Shown here: in pieces, positions 1 to 11,617 of the stretch
How positions within the stretch are numbered: position 1 is the stretch's first letter
How the letters are laid out: each line of letters starts with the position of its first letter
From: Pollenia angustigena
Lineage: Eukaryota > Arthropoda > Insecta > Diptera > Polleniidae
NCBI GenBank assembly: GCA_930367215.1
Contig: OV884057.1
Location: 108,711,284 to 108,775,283 of the forward strand
Direction: 5' to 3'
Length of the DNA: 64,000 bases
The notes under the pieces: generated by a model
Database searches by the model: none
What the model was told of the DNA's origin: nothing
The model's input: the letters and a program-made list of their open reading frames with translations, nothing else
Program-made: the position numbers and the translations under genes

Positions 1-862
1 ATCAAAATTATATTTTTTATTTTCTTTCAACAAAAAAAATAATTGATTCAATTATCACATTAATAAAATTGATATACTTTTTAAACAATTTTTTTAATTG
101 ATGAAAACTACTAATAATTTTTTAAGCTGTTTGGGATTGAAATCCAGCAAAATCGGTTCAGTAGGACCAGAGCTGTGAATCAATATGTGGAACCACCACC
201 CTCAAAAGATGATAATAAAAAACTAACATAAATATTGGAAAAATGCACGCAATAATATATGATTTTGCACAAATTCGTTTTATACGATTGGAAATTTTAC
301 TATTAAAATTTCGTGAAGATCGGTCCATTATTTACCATAGGCCGCATATACAGCCTACTCTGGGAAATTAATTAAATGCGCCTAAAACCCTAGCAGATAA
401 AGATATTGGGGTAAAATTTCTTCCAACATAGCTTCATATAATTTATCTTAGATCCCATACTAAGAAGCCCTCTAAAATTCACTGTAAACTCGAAAACTAA
501 TTTTACTGCTGTATTGAAATTTATTCTAATTTATGTTTTTTACCACCAGCAATCACTTTACAGAATTTTGGGATGATTAGTTCATAATTTACCATGAGTC
601 CAATACAAATTCCCCTCCTGAAAATCATTTTAGTTCGGTTAAAACTGTTACGAATCATGATAATTTATTATATTTCTCAGCCGCGACCAATGTTAATGCT
701 AACGTCGTTTTTTTAAATAAAATTGAATTTTTTTGTTTATAGTATAAACTTTATACTCGTAATATCTAGATATCATATAGAGCGCGCTCCAGAAATATTC
801 AAACAGTCGGTGAAGGGTGTCAATGATTCGGCAACGCTGAATATAGCACTCTAAATCGTTTT
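1..862 (-). repeat. DINE-1/mini-me-like repeat, reverse orientation, left end outside window
   Basis: It ends near 800-862 with the motif set shared by all such repeats here: GTGAAGGGT, then a damaged ATTCGGC hairpin, then GCACTCT, here with a worn AACAAG terminus. Positions about 125-420 resemble the interior of the better copy at 21,614-23,017, including one unit of its AATTTCGTGAAGATCGGTCC repeat near 300. No coding potential seen. The family assignment rests on structure and memory of mini-me/DINE elements. Confidence 0.6.
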
Positions 863-1052
863 TAAATGAACCGTTTTACATACATATATTAATATTAAAT
901 TTAAAACTGTATTAAAAAATTTGTTGAAAATAATGAATGCATGACTAAATCTATTTTTGTAAAAGAAAAAAATTTTACATAAGTGCACATATATTCAGGT
1001 AAGTGAATTCCTTTAGCAGCATTATTTATGCTGCTAAGTAAATACTGCGTAA

Positions 1053-2342
1053 GGCCGAGGCCACGCAATGAGCGGCTAACCGTCAAGCGACTGAGCGAAG
1101 AGCGTCAAGTTTGAGCGGCAAGTGGCTTATTACTGAGCGTCACTTCTGAGCGGTTAGTTGTTAAAATGCCATTGCAAAGAGTGGCTTGTTTAATGTTATT
1201 ACGCGAAAATCGTATTCATAAAAATTTCATGCGTTTTTTAGGAAAAATTTGCAGTCTGTTCGTCGATTTCGAGCGAAGACTTCGTTCGCTTAACTTACAT
1301 TTAAAACAAAAACAAATTATAAACAAGTAAAAAAGTATAGTCGGTTAAGCCCGACCATATGACACCTTACACCACAGTATTAATAAACATATGCTAATGG
1401 CTTTATCGTGTTTATAAACTTCATTAACATCGACTTGAAAGTTTGTGAGAGGCCAAAATGGCCACATACCTCCCCTTGTGGTCCTATTTTTGAAAAACTA
1501 CATAGCCTACGTGTCCATATAAATATATTTCTATGTATGATTTAAATTTCATTAAAATCGGTTTGATGGTTTCTGAGAGGCAGAAATTTCCCCCTATCTT
1601 CCCTCGTGGTTCTACAATTCGGCCCATTTTCAATAGGCTTGGTCCTTGAGCCAATAAGAACTTATGTCCCAAGTTTTATCAAATTATCTTCAAAATTGCG
1701 ACCTGTACCCTGCGCACAAGGTAACATGGACAGACAGCCCGCCAGCCACCGGACGGACATCGTTAGTTCGATTCAGGAAGAGATTCTTAGTCGATTGGTC
1801 TAGGACCAATATTTTAAGGCGTTACACACATCGGCACAAATGCATAACACCCTCTCCACTATTGTGGTGTGGGTATAAATGTATTGTATTGGGTAGTTTG
1901 GTTTCATCCTATAAATCAAGCAATAAGAATTAAACCATTTATATACAAATCTGCCCAATACAATACTGATGTATGTCTGTGAAATCCTTTGATTTGCTGT
2001 TGCAAAAAGGTAACACCAAATTGACGAAACAAAAAAATAATTTCTCGGTCATATTTTTATTTTTAAAATTTGGTAATCTGTCTTGCCATAATTCGGTCGG
2101 CTTTGTACGGATGAAATCATAAGCTCCATATTCACTTTTGCCATGTTTATTTTTTGACGCTCAGAAAACAACTAAAAATTAGAACAAGTTTTATTCCTGA
2201 GCGACGCCGCTTAGCCGCTCAAAAATTTCGCTCACATGCCGCTCATTTCGTGGCCACTTCAGTAGTATTTCATATGTTTTAATTTTTTGACGCTCATCGC
2301 TCAGCCGCTTGACGCTTAGCCGCTCATTGCGTGGCCTCGGCC
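1053..2342. mobile_element. Non-autonomous TIR element with GAGCGGC-rich ends, TSD TAA
   Basis: Terminal inverted repeats GGCCGAGGCCACGCAATGAG and its complement at 2323-2342, flanked by TAA at 1050-1052 and 2343-2345. Both ends carry several copies of GAGCGGC/GAGCGTC in inverted arrangement (1069-1165 and 2195-2335), as expected of subterminal transposase sites. A 3-bp TAA duplication is typical of PIF/Harbinger (Tourist-like) elements. No transposase is present. A DINE-like repeat is nested inside. Confidence 0.75.
1322..1880 (+). repeat. DINE/mini-me-like repeat nested in the TIR element
   Basis: It begins AACAAGTAAAAAAGTATAGTC with a GTCGG...CCGAC hairpin and a degenerate TACACC. It contains a GGACAGACAG/GGACGGACATCGTTAG block (1728-1770) and ends near GTGGTGTGGGTATAAA. 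This is a second DINE subfamily (AAGTATAGTCGG type), also seen reversed at about 15,150-15,645. Confidence 0.6.
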
Positions 2343-2345
2343 TAA

Positions 2346-3203
2346 GAGAATATTTTGCGTACCTGCACGAATTTTCGTGCAAACTTGAATGTGCAGCTAA
2401 ACGAAAAATACTGTAATTCAAAAATTAAAACAAAAATTGTTTGCAAGTTCCAAGGCGAATTTATACAGGTGAACGCATCATGAGATAGAGTTATGCTAGC
2501 TTCCCTTTAAAAAAAAACTATGGTTAATTCCATTTCAAATCGACCAAGAGTGGGACACGACCCTTTTCGGTTTTAATGAAATTTGGTAAGAAGGTTCCTT
2601 TCCATTTAGTAACGAAAAAAAAGCTAAAATTTTTTTTTTTCGAAAGTTATGACATATTCAAAATGTCATAATTTCGCCGAATTAGCCGAATGTGTTGAGT
2701 TTATTATATTTACATACGAAGATAATTTTAATGTCATTTTAAGAGAATACTTGGGGCTACAAACTATATTGAATAGAAAAAAATTTTTTTTTTGAAAAAT
2801 GTAATATCTGCAATATATTAAATTTTTAAAATGGACTAAGTCAAAAACATATTTTTTTATTTGGCTGATTTTTTTTATATAATACCTCAAACTGTTCTTT
2901 AAAAATCCTGAAACTTTGAAGGAGGTGTTTTTTTAAGATATGATTTTTTTCTTTCGCAATCTTTAAAAAAATAATCTTAAAATAGAATTTTAATATTGTA
3001 ATTTTGAGCAATAAGTTCAATGTCCTAGTTGCAAAAAACAGACCAGCCGCGCACCCGGCATTTTACCCTAATTGATGCACGCTGGGTCCAGTGGTTTTTT
3101 TAGGTTAGTTTTCAAGATATACCGTTATTTCGAAAATGTAAGAGGTTGCACAGCATATATTCGCGTAACTCAAAAACGGTTGAGTTAATTGAAATTACTA
3201 AAA
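2346..3203. other. No recognisable gene or repeat
   Basis: 858 bp of AT-rich sequence with many homopolymer runs. No open frame with recognisable protein similarity and no terminal repeats were found. Confidence 0.5.
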
Positions 3204-5871
3204 AACAAGTAAGAGTGCTATATTCGGCTATGCCGAATCTTATATACCCTTCACCATGGTTTGGAAAGAACAGAAGTTTATATATATATTTAAATATATG
3301 TATATATATATGTATATTTATAAAATATATATAGTTTAGTTTTATTTAATTATTTGCACATGATTGCGTGCTATTAAATATATTAAAAGTTTAATTAATA
3401 TATAGCACGTTAAGTTTTGATCGAATTTCAGTATTTGGTCATGCCGACATCTTAAAGTATAAAATTACCATTTACTTTGGTGATAAAACTTGTAGTCGGG
3501 AAGTTCTATGGTTCACGAAAATAGGTATTAAAAAAAAAAAAACTATATTTTTGACATTACTTTTTTTCTAAGTTTCCGAGTTTTTCTAAAGATTTCCGAT
3601 ATTTTGATATCTAAAACGTATGAATAGGTCATAATACAGCTCTAAAATGTTAGCTTTTATAAAAATGTTAATGTTTTTAGTCCTTTTTTGGAGTATTTTG
3701 CACATAACTTAACCATTTTTAACCGATTTGGCAGATTTATATACCAACGTGCTTAAAAATAATATTTCCATTAAATTGGCTTTTAGGCATATATATATAT
3801 ACCTACATATGTGTACATATATTTAAGCAAACTTAATTATAAAAAAAAACAAACTTAATTATAACAAGTAAGAGTGCTATATTCGGCTATGCCGAATCTT
3901 ATATACCCTTCACCATGGTTTGGAAAGAACAGAAGTTTATATATATATTTAAATACATGTATATATACATGTATATTTATAAAATATATATCGTTTAGTT
4001 TTATTTAATTATTTGCACATGATTGCGTGCTATTAAATATATTAAAAGTTTAATTAATATATAGCACGTTAAGTTTTGATCGAATTTCAGTATTTGGTCA
4101 TGCCGACATCTTAAAGTATAAAATTACCATTTACTTTGGTGATAAAACTTGTAGTCGGGAAGTTCTATGGTTCACGAAAATAGGTATTAAAAAAAAAACT
4201 ATATTTTTGACATTACTTTTTTTTTTACCAATATTCCGAGTTTTTCTAAAGATTTCCGATATTTTGATATCTAAAACGTATGAATAGGTCATAATACAGC
4301 TCTAAAATTTTAGTTTTTATAAAAATGTTAATGTTTTTAGTCCTTTTTTGGAGTATTTTGCACATATCTTAACCATTTTTAACCGATTTGGCAGATTTAT
4401 ATACCAATGTGCTTAAAAATAATATTTCCATTAAATTGGCTTATAGGCATATATATATATACCTACATATTTGTACATATATTTAAGCAAACTTAATTAT
4501 AAAAAAAACAAACTTAATTATAAAATAAAAAACAAACTTAATTATAAAAAAGAGTAACTTTTGGGATTTCAGTATTTTGATTATAACTCAGCCATTTTTT
4601 AACCGATTTGACAGATTTATATACCGACGTGTTTAGCAAGAAATTTACCATTTATTTGCGTTATAAAACTTGGACTCGGGAAGATCCATGGCTACCGAAA
4701 ATGGGTATTTAAAAAAAAACCGGTTTTCCCGAGTTCTTTATAAAATATGTTCTACTTAAAATTTCCGATATTTTGGTATATAAGTCATTTCCATAGGACA
4801 TATGACAGCCCTAAAATTTAGGTTTTTATACAATTTTTAAAACGTATGAATAGGTCATAATACAGCTGTAAAATTTTAGTTTTTATAAAAATGTTAATGT
4901 TTTTAGTCCTTTTTTGGAGTATTTTGCACATAACTTAACCATTTTTAACCGATTTGGCTGATTTATATACCAACGTGCTTAAAAATAACATTTCCATTAA
5001 ATTGGCTTTTAGGCATATATATATATATATATATATATACCTACATATGTGTACATATATTTAAGCAAACTTAATTATAAAAAAAACAAACTTAATTATA
5101 AAAAAGAGTAACTTTTGGGATTTCAGTATTTTGATTATAACTCAGCCATTTTTAACCGATTTGACAGATTTATATACCGACGTGTTGAGCAAGAAATTTA
5201 CCATTTATTTGTGTTATAAAACTTGGACTCGGGAAGATCCATGGTTACCGAAAATTGGTATTTAAAAAAAAAAAAAAATAATTTTGGTCATAACTTTTTT
5301 GTATCTGAACCGATTTTCCCGAGTTCTTTATAAAATATGTTCTACTAAAAATTTCCGATATTTTGGTATATAAGTCATATCCATAGGACATATGACAGCC
5401 CTAAAATTAAATTTTTACTTTTTTTTGTACGGGAGGTACCACGCCCACTTCTCCCATCCCGCCCACATTTTGTAGGGTGGTGTGTATTGACAACCAAAAT
5501 GTGTGTACCCAATTTGGAAACTTTGGCTCTTACCGTTCTCCAGATATACAGAAAAAAGCAATAAAAATACAACAACAACAAGGGATTTTTGGAAAAAATT
5601 AGAGGCAGTCGTGGTTTTTTGATCATATCTCAGCCATTTGTGGACCGATCTTGCTGAATTTCAATAGCAAGAAATGGTGGACTATATGTGACATAAATGT
5701 AAAACAACCTAGCCGCTATCATGTCTGGATTATCCGGAAAACACATATCAAACGTAAGACGGACCCAGAATATATATACTTTATGGGGTCTAAAATCAAT
5801 ATTGTGGAAATTACAAACGTTATGACAAACTTATATATACCCTTTTACACCTGTGGTGAAGGGTATAAAAA
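3204..5871 (+). repeat. DINE-like block with internal tandem duplication
   Basis: The 5' terminus AACAAGTAAGAGTGC plus hairpin ATTCGGCTATGCCGAAT occurs twice, at 3204 and 3863, giving two tandem ~660-bp units. A third partial unit starts near 4840. TA runs occur at 3790-3802, 4450-4462 and 5016-5040. The block ends at GTGAAGGGTATAAAAA (about 5856-5871). A simple 1.5 kb copy of the same family is at 41,575-43,070. Confidence 0.7.
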
Positions 5872-6044
5872 TAAGGGTATAAAAAGGGTAAATTAAAAGG
5901 CGTAAATATGTATAAAATATACGTATGTATATGAAGTTCATAAATATATTTAAAAAATTTTAAAAAGTGAAAAACTGACCAATTTCTTTTTAGATAAAAA
6001 GATTTATAAAATAAAAAAACAAAAAATAAAAAACAAAAAAAAGA

Positions 6045-6130
6045 ATGGAATGAATGGGATTCGAACCAGTAAACCAATAAGACATTGTTAAGAGGCAGAC
6101 CGTTTAGACCGCTCGACCATCGAACCGCAT
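6045..6130 (-). other. tRNA-like sequence with intact Pol III A and B boxes
   Basis: Read on the minus strand, a perfect A box (TGGTCGAGCGG, 6109-6119) precedes a perfect B box (GGTTCGAATCC, 6057-6067). The D-arm region resembles class II tRNAs (Leu/Ser). Anticodon and T stems do not pair well, so this is probably a tRNA-derived relic (SINE head or pseudogene), not a working tRNA. The second module copy (45,738-45,823) keeps the A box; its B box has one change. Confidence 0.55.
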
Positions 6131-6468
6131 GAGAAGTCGTTGTTGATTTGAGTATTTGATATCCATAATTATTTATATTAAATTAAAGTATGTATGTGTT
6201 TGTTGTTTGTGTGTAATACAGAAGGTAATATTAAATAAAAAAAAAAAGAAGTTTACCGCAAGTATTTTAAATGAAAAAAACCACAAAAAAACAACTATTT
6301 TACAGGGTTACCATTAACCGTTTTGAAACGTAAACTTTCGTTTTGGTTAATAAAAGTCGCAAACCAATTTAAATGTTTTTTATTTATCAATAATACAACA
6401 TAAACATACCAAGAAATTGCTTAAATTGTGTATGCTTTTAAATCGCTTTTGTGCAGAAGATATTATCA

Positions 6469-6660
6469 GGCCTGTTCTGAAAATCACTTTAACTCAAATC
6501 ACGTGATTTGAAATCACATGTGCCTACTGAAATCACACTTGTGATATTTTAGCGTCCCGTTTTTGTGTGATCTTCAATTGCAGAAAGCACACCAAGAAAC
6601 ACAACAACGGTATGACTTTCAAAACACCACAAAGTCGCAGGTGTGATTTCAGAACAGGCC
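6469..6660. mobile_element. Short MITE, TIR GGCCTGTTCTGAAA
   Basis: GGCCTGTTCTGAAAATCAC at the left and GTGATTTCAGAACAGGCC at the right bound a 192-bp palindrome-rich unit with ATCACGTGATTT inside. It is also present at 46,173-46,364, so it predates duplication of the module. No clear TSD. Confidence 0.65.
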
Positions 6661-7399
6661 CGTATATAGGTATATATGAATATATTTTTGTATAAATTGT
6701 CTAAAAAAGTGACTAATATGTTATCAATGTCAGCAATAAAGAGGCAAAGATCGCTTTTAATATTTTGACGACACTAGATGACTGTTCGTTATGTTAGCGG
6801 TTTTTTGTAGTCGTAAAATTATATGATGAGGGCATTTCTAATATTCCCTAAATACAATTTTTTTTAGAGTGGATAACCCTGCTTGTTTGTATGGTTTTTA
6901 AGCAGTGTGACCATTTTGGCAATTTTGCAGCTTTACTTAGATTAAAAATTTTAATTTAGCTAAAATACTTTCATTAAGCGCTTCGCATTTTTTTAAGCAT
7001 TTTAATTGAATGTTTCTAGCTTTTTTAGAATTATTTTAAAAATTGAAGAATAGGTATTGATATAACTTAAGTTTTTTATGTATTATAATAAATTATAATA
7101 AATTTTGACTAAAAAAAATAGTTGTAGTCAAAATGAAATTTCGTATGGAAATGGATAATTCTTATTTTATTGTAAAAAAATTTTCATTTTATTTTTTTAC
7201 AAGACGATAAGCCTGCATGTTTGGGCGATTTTTAATGAAGACTTTTAAGTAGTGTGGGAATTTTTTATTTTTGAAAGTAAATTCAGCACAAAAAACTTAG
7301 ATTTAGCTGTAAAATTTCCATTTGGCATTTTATTAGCTTTTTAGAAAAATGTTTTAAGCTTCTTTTGATTAATTTTTAAAGTTGGATGAAATAGTCTTA

Positions 7400-7715
7400 A
7401 GCGGCCCATACACTTGCAATATTACTGTATATGATATTCGCCATATTATTTAAATTTTGTCCTATATTATGCAATAAGTCGCACAATGGTTTCATTCATT
7501 CAATAAAAAGGTGAACATAAACTATAGGAATAGCATAAACAGCATTATACAATGTTGCCAACACATTTCACTTTCTTTTCGTTGTGCAATAAAAATCAAA
7601 AGTCTTTTGATTGTTGCCAATATATTGTGCTACCATCGAATATCGCATACACATTGGCTATATAATTGTACAATACGTAAAATTGAACAATTTTATTGCA
7701 AGTGTATGATCCGCT
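7400..7715. mobile_element. Tourist-like MITE (AGCGGCCCATACAC family), TSD TTA
   Basis: TIR AGCGGCCCATACACTTGCAA with complement ending at 7715; TTA at 7397-7399 and 7716-7718. The second module copy has the empty site (AGTCTTAGCGATT, about 47,102-47,114), proving the insertion and the 3-bp duplication. Sister copies lie at 25,296-25,572 and 29,472-29,763. TTA duplications point to PIF/Harbinger mobilisation. Confidence 0.85.
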
Positions 7716-8606
7716 TTAGCGATTAAAACTAAAATAAATTGTTATAAACTAACTTTTACGCAATTAATGATGACTGTTTTTTTAAAATATAAAAAAAATA
7801 ATCTGGTCTAAATAAGTCTGTAAATTCTTTTAAATCAAAATAGCTATAAAACCGTTTGTATTTTGTTTTTATTAGAGGGCCTTCCAATTTCAAGGTTAAC
7901 CAATTGTGGTATTTATATCTGATGCTTTATCAAATCTACCTAAATACTTGTTTAAATATTACCATTTATTTTAATTTTGTTTAAAATGAGTCACTTAAAT
8001 GTATAAGGATTTAAAACAATATAATGAACAACTTTAAGAATTATTTGTAGCGTTTTCAAAATAATTTTTAGCATTTCTTTGCCTTGCCTAATGTCAGAGT
8101 AAGCTGTGAACAAATTTTAAGATCTGTTTCTATGTCATTGGGTTCGTCAATAAAATTATCCTAACTTAAATGTTTCTAGCTTTTTGATTAAATTAAACAT
8201 TTACGTACGCAAATACTTATTGTTGAATGTTTTGTTTTCAAATAACAAATGGGATTTTTTTTAGAAATAATAATATTTTTTAAAAATAATATGGCAACAC
8301 GTGTAAGATTTTTGAATTGAAATGTAAGAAGAGACAATCCGTCTCTATAACTGAAAAAAAAGCAACAATCATGAAAACAATGCCTACCAATACACATAAA
8401 TAACTTTTGCATATTCGTACATACTTAGGTATTTAAATTTAAGCCAAAAACAAATTGTAAAATATGTTTTTTGTTTCACATGTAAGGCGAACGATGCATA
8501 TTTATATTGTCAATAAAATGAAAAAATCAAAAATCGCTGAATAATTTTAAAATCGTTTATAGAAATATTTATGGAAAAAGTTAAAAAATTTTTGTTTGGT
8601 AAAGGT

Positions 8607-8688
8607 GGAGAGATGCCGAGATTTGAACCCCGGCAATATAACAAACAAACCTTCTTGGGCAACCGCCCAGACCATTGAGCTATTAACC
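8607..8688 (-). other. Second tRNA-like sequence with Pol III boxes
   Basis: On the minus strand: A box TAGCTCAATGG (8672-8682, perfect) and B box GGTTCAAATCT (8619-8629, one mismatch in the last base). A T-arm-like stem CCGGG/CTCGG surrounds the B box and a GGGC-GGTT-GCCC hairpin lies in the D-arm region. Both boxes are unchanged at 52,713-52,793. Probably a tRNA-derived relic. Confidence 0.5.
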
Positions 8689-8802
8689 TTGTTAATAATA
8701 AAGCATTATAATAGAATATACTTCGTCATATTATTAGTTTAATTTGTAGGTATGTATTTTTCAATTAAAGCGAACAATCATGTACAAGCATGTGTACATG
8801 TT

Positions 8803-9671
8803 TCAAATAAAAAAACAAAAAAACAACAACCACAAGGGTTTTTTTTGGAAAAATTAGAGGCAGTCGTGGTTTTTTGATCATATCTCAGCCATTTGAGGAC
8901 CGATCTTGCTGAAATTCAATAGCAAGAAATGGTGGACTATATGAGTTATTTTGGCTATAAAACTTGGACTCGGGAAGATCTATGGTTCCTGAGAATGGGT
9001 ATTTTTCAAAAAAAAATTAATATTTTGGTCATAAATTTTTCGTATCTGAACCGATTTTCCCGAGTTTTTTATAAAATATGTTCTACTAAAAATTTCCGAT
9101 ATTTTGGTATATAAGTCATATCCATAGGACATATGACAGCCCTAAAATTTAGGTTTTTATACAATTTTTAATTTTTTTGTACGGGAGGTACCACGCCCAC
9201 TTCTCCAATCCCGCCCACATTTTGTAGGGTGGTGTGTATTGACAACCTTAATGTTTGTACCTAATTTGGAAACTTTGGCTCTTGCCGTTCTCCAGATATA
9301 CAGAAAAAAGCAATAAAAATACAACAACAACAAGGGATTTTTGGAAAAAATTAGAGGCAGTCGTGGTTTTTTGATCATATCTCAGCCATTTGTGGACCGA
9401 TCTTGCTGAATTTCAATAGCAAGAAATGGTGGACTATATGTGACATAAATGTAAAACAACCTAGCCGCTATCATGTCTGGATTATCCGGAAAACACATAT
9501 CAAACGTAAGACGGACAGACGGACAGACGGACATCGTTAAATCAACTTCTCTTCTCATATGGACCCAGAATATATATACTTTATGGGGTCTAAAATCAAT
9601 ATTGTGGAAATTACAAACGTTATGACAAACTTATATATACCCTTTTACACCTGTGGTGAAGGGTATAAAAA
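8803..9671 (+). repeat. DINE-like block closing module copy 1
   Basis: It starts in the CAACAACCACAAGGG portion of the family, repeats the ACTTGGACTCGGGAAGATC portion, contains GACGGACAGACGGACAGACG (about 9511-9532) and ends with GGTGAAGGGTATAAAAA. It is effectively a second, 5'-incomplete family member in direct orientation to the block at 3204-5871. Confidence 0.65.
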
Positions 9672-10580
9672 CGAAATTCGGTAATAAATAATAAAGTGGA
9701 GTGGGGTTGGTCATACATTTGGCCCATCTAGAAGCCATCGCTATCGATTTGAACAAAACATGAACATAACGCCAGCAGAGCAACGGTATAATTTGTCCAT
9801 GTTCTTATATGTGGCGAATACGTGTTGATGTTCATGTTCAAGTTCTGATTGAGCACAATTATAGTTGTTGTTGTTGTAACAGCTCGACTTGTAGAGTGTT
9901 GATGTTGCTGAGTTGACAATCTTTGGTCGGGGCAATTGATGCCCCGGGTCGTTCCGGTACGTAGACCCAATTGTGGCATTTGGTTTTATACAAAAAATAC
10001 ATTGTAAGGGGGAATCATGGCAAACATGATTGCGAAGACGAATGTTTAAGCAACGATGGCAGCACATGGACGAAACATGAACAGTCTACACGAGTAGAAT
10101 TCATGTGCGACATGCTGTTCTTACCAAGTTATTGGATAGCGGACACGGGTAGTAAACAAAGCTTGGCATTCAGTCTACACACAAAAAAAAAACAACAACA
10201 AACAGTTGACTCGAAAATGACACTGTACAAATTCGCCTTGCACGTGCAGCATTGAGCTTTAATAAATGTAGTTATTTACATAAGTAGACTGTTCCTTATT
10301 TTCTGACTTCAACATTTTTTTTTTTTGTTAATTTTTTGAAAAATATTAAAATAAATTTTTATGCGAGTTTTTATGGGTGCTTCGGCTCCGACTCCGATAC
10401 AAAAACCTCGACTCCGACTCTACAACTCCAACGACGACAGCCCTGGTTGCAACGTTAAACTCTTCTTAATTAATCTGGAGAAGAGAAAGAGCCAAAGTTT
10501 ATATGTAGATGGGATTGAAGAAGTTGGCGCGGCACAAAATAGATTTATTTATATCTAAAGAACGATGTTTATATTACTTT
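9672..10580. other. Intergenic; possible dispersed repeat at about 9730-10,070
   Basis: No supported gene. Positions 9855-9985 (TTGTTGTTGTAACAGC, then a GGGGCA...TGCCCC hairpin at 9928-9944, then CGTTCCGGTACGTAGACC) resemble a repeat I recall as widespread in schizophoran flies, perhaps a LINE 3' end. That link is from memory only. A short CTCCGACTCC-rich tract is at 10,384-10,425. Confidence 0.3.
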
Positions 10581-10652
10581 TGTTCTTATCGCACCATGGT
10601 GAAGGGTATATAAGATTCGACATAGCCGAATATCGCACTCTTACTTGTTTTT
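10581..10652 (-). repeat. DINE-like terminus, reverse orientation
   Basis: GTGAAGGGTATATAAG, then the hairpin ATTCGACATAGCCGAAT, then GCACTCTTACTTGTT. This is the reverse complement of the family 5' end. How far it extends to the left is unclear. Confidence 0.6.
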
Positions 10653-11617
10653 TTTAATTATATTTTTTTACAAAAAGAGAACCCCCAAAAGCTTGTAAAT
10701 GAATTGACATAGTTTACCACTATTTTTGGTATAGTAATTTAGCAACAATTTGGTAAATTACAGTTTGATGCATTTTGTTGTTTTTGTCTTTTAAACCGCC
10801 GTAAATCTGCTTGATCCACAATATTTGCTAGGAATACAATGCTAGTTTACTACTAAGCGTGAATTCCGCGTGATGCCATAGAAATGTACGATTTCGGTGA
10901 AAAGAAATAAATCATCCTCTTGTAATGCATAACATTAATTATATATACGCACACCCCCATAGGTGGACAGGGTACTATGCTTTTGTGCTGAGGTGTGAAA
11001 CATATACAAATTTTGGGCCCTACAATCCCATTCAGAACACCTTGTGCCCAAATTTGGCATATTGTAATAAGGACACAACCTATTGGAAATTATGATCGGC
11101 TTAGTATAGCCCCATACAAGTTTCTTTCCGCAAAGAGAGTCTTAGTACCCATAAATTATCTTACCATATTGGTTTAGATTTAATTTGACCAAAAAATATT
11201 CTATTGCAACCAAAATCATCTTGTCAATTGAAATCGGTCCATATTTGAATCTAGCTTCCATACAAATACCACTCCGCAAAAAAGCTTTTAATTTTATTAC
11301 TTTCTTATAAATGTTATGAAATTTGGCGACGAATACGGATTATGTTATCTTCTATGTATGTCATGGCAAAATTTTGTTCTGGTCTTTTTCAGAGTACCAA
11401 ACATTGAACAAATCCTTTTTAGTGACAGACATTGCAACCTAATGCTATGTTCATACAACGATATAAACCACTGGTTTCGCTCTCTGAAACTAGTTTGCCA
11501 AACATGCTGTACAAATGTAGTATTTTTTAACAAAAACCCTATACTATGAGTCCTAACAGCCTGGCAATCTTCAACAATTGCCAAAACCATGTACACGAGT
11601 ATTCGTGTCATCCTAAT
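10653..11617. other. Intergenic with degraded repeat sequence
   Basis: Positions about 11,165-11,390 resemble 15,170-15,380 (AATCATCTT...ATCGGTCCATATTTGA), a degraded DINE subfamily body. Positions 11,440-11,520 share ATGCTATGTTCATAC and ACTAGTTTGCCAAACATGC with 26,150-26,450. No gene. Confidence 0.4.

Larger units (their letters stand above)
3204..9671 (+). repeat. Composite module copy 1: two DINE-like blocks around a 2.9 kb core
   Basis: A left DINE-like block (3204-5871), a non-coding core (5872-8802) and a right DINE-like block (8803-9671) lie in the same orientation. The same order occurs at 43,702-53,312, interrupted there by two later insertions. Matching extends through the core to the final GTGAAGGGTATAAAAA, so the whole 6 kb unit was duplicated or mobilised as one. 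The core holds two tRNA-like sequences and a MITE common to both copies, plus one MITE present only in this copy (7400-7715). No protein-coding capacity is visible. Confidence 0.7.

Noticed and set aside
6045..8688. Functional tRNA genes
   Set aside because: Pol III boxes are good but the cloverleaf does not close; treated as tRNA-like relics.
9741..10067. 108-codon minus-strand frame with several Cys and an Asn run
   Set aside because: No recognisable domain; the DNA resembles a dispersed repeat and the frame contains low-complexity (GTT/AAC) codons.
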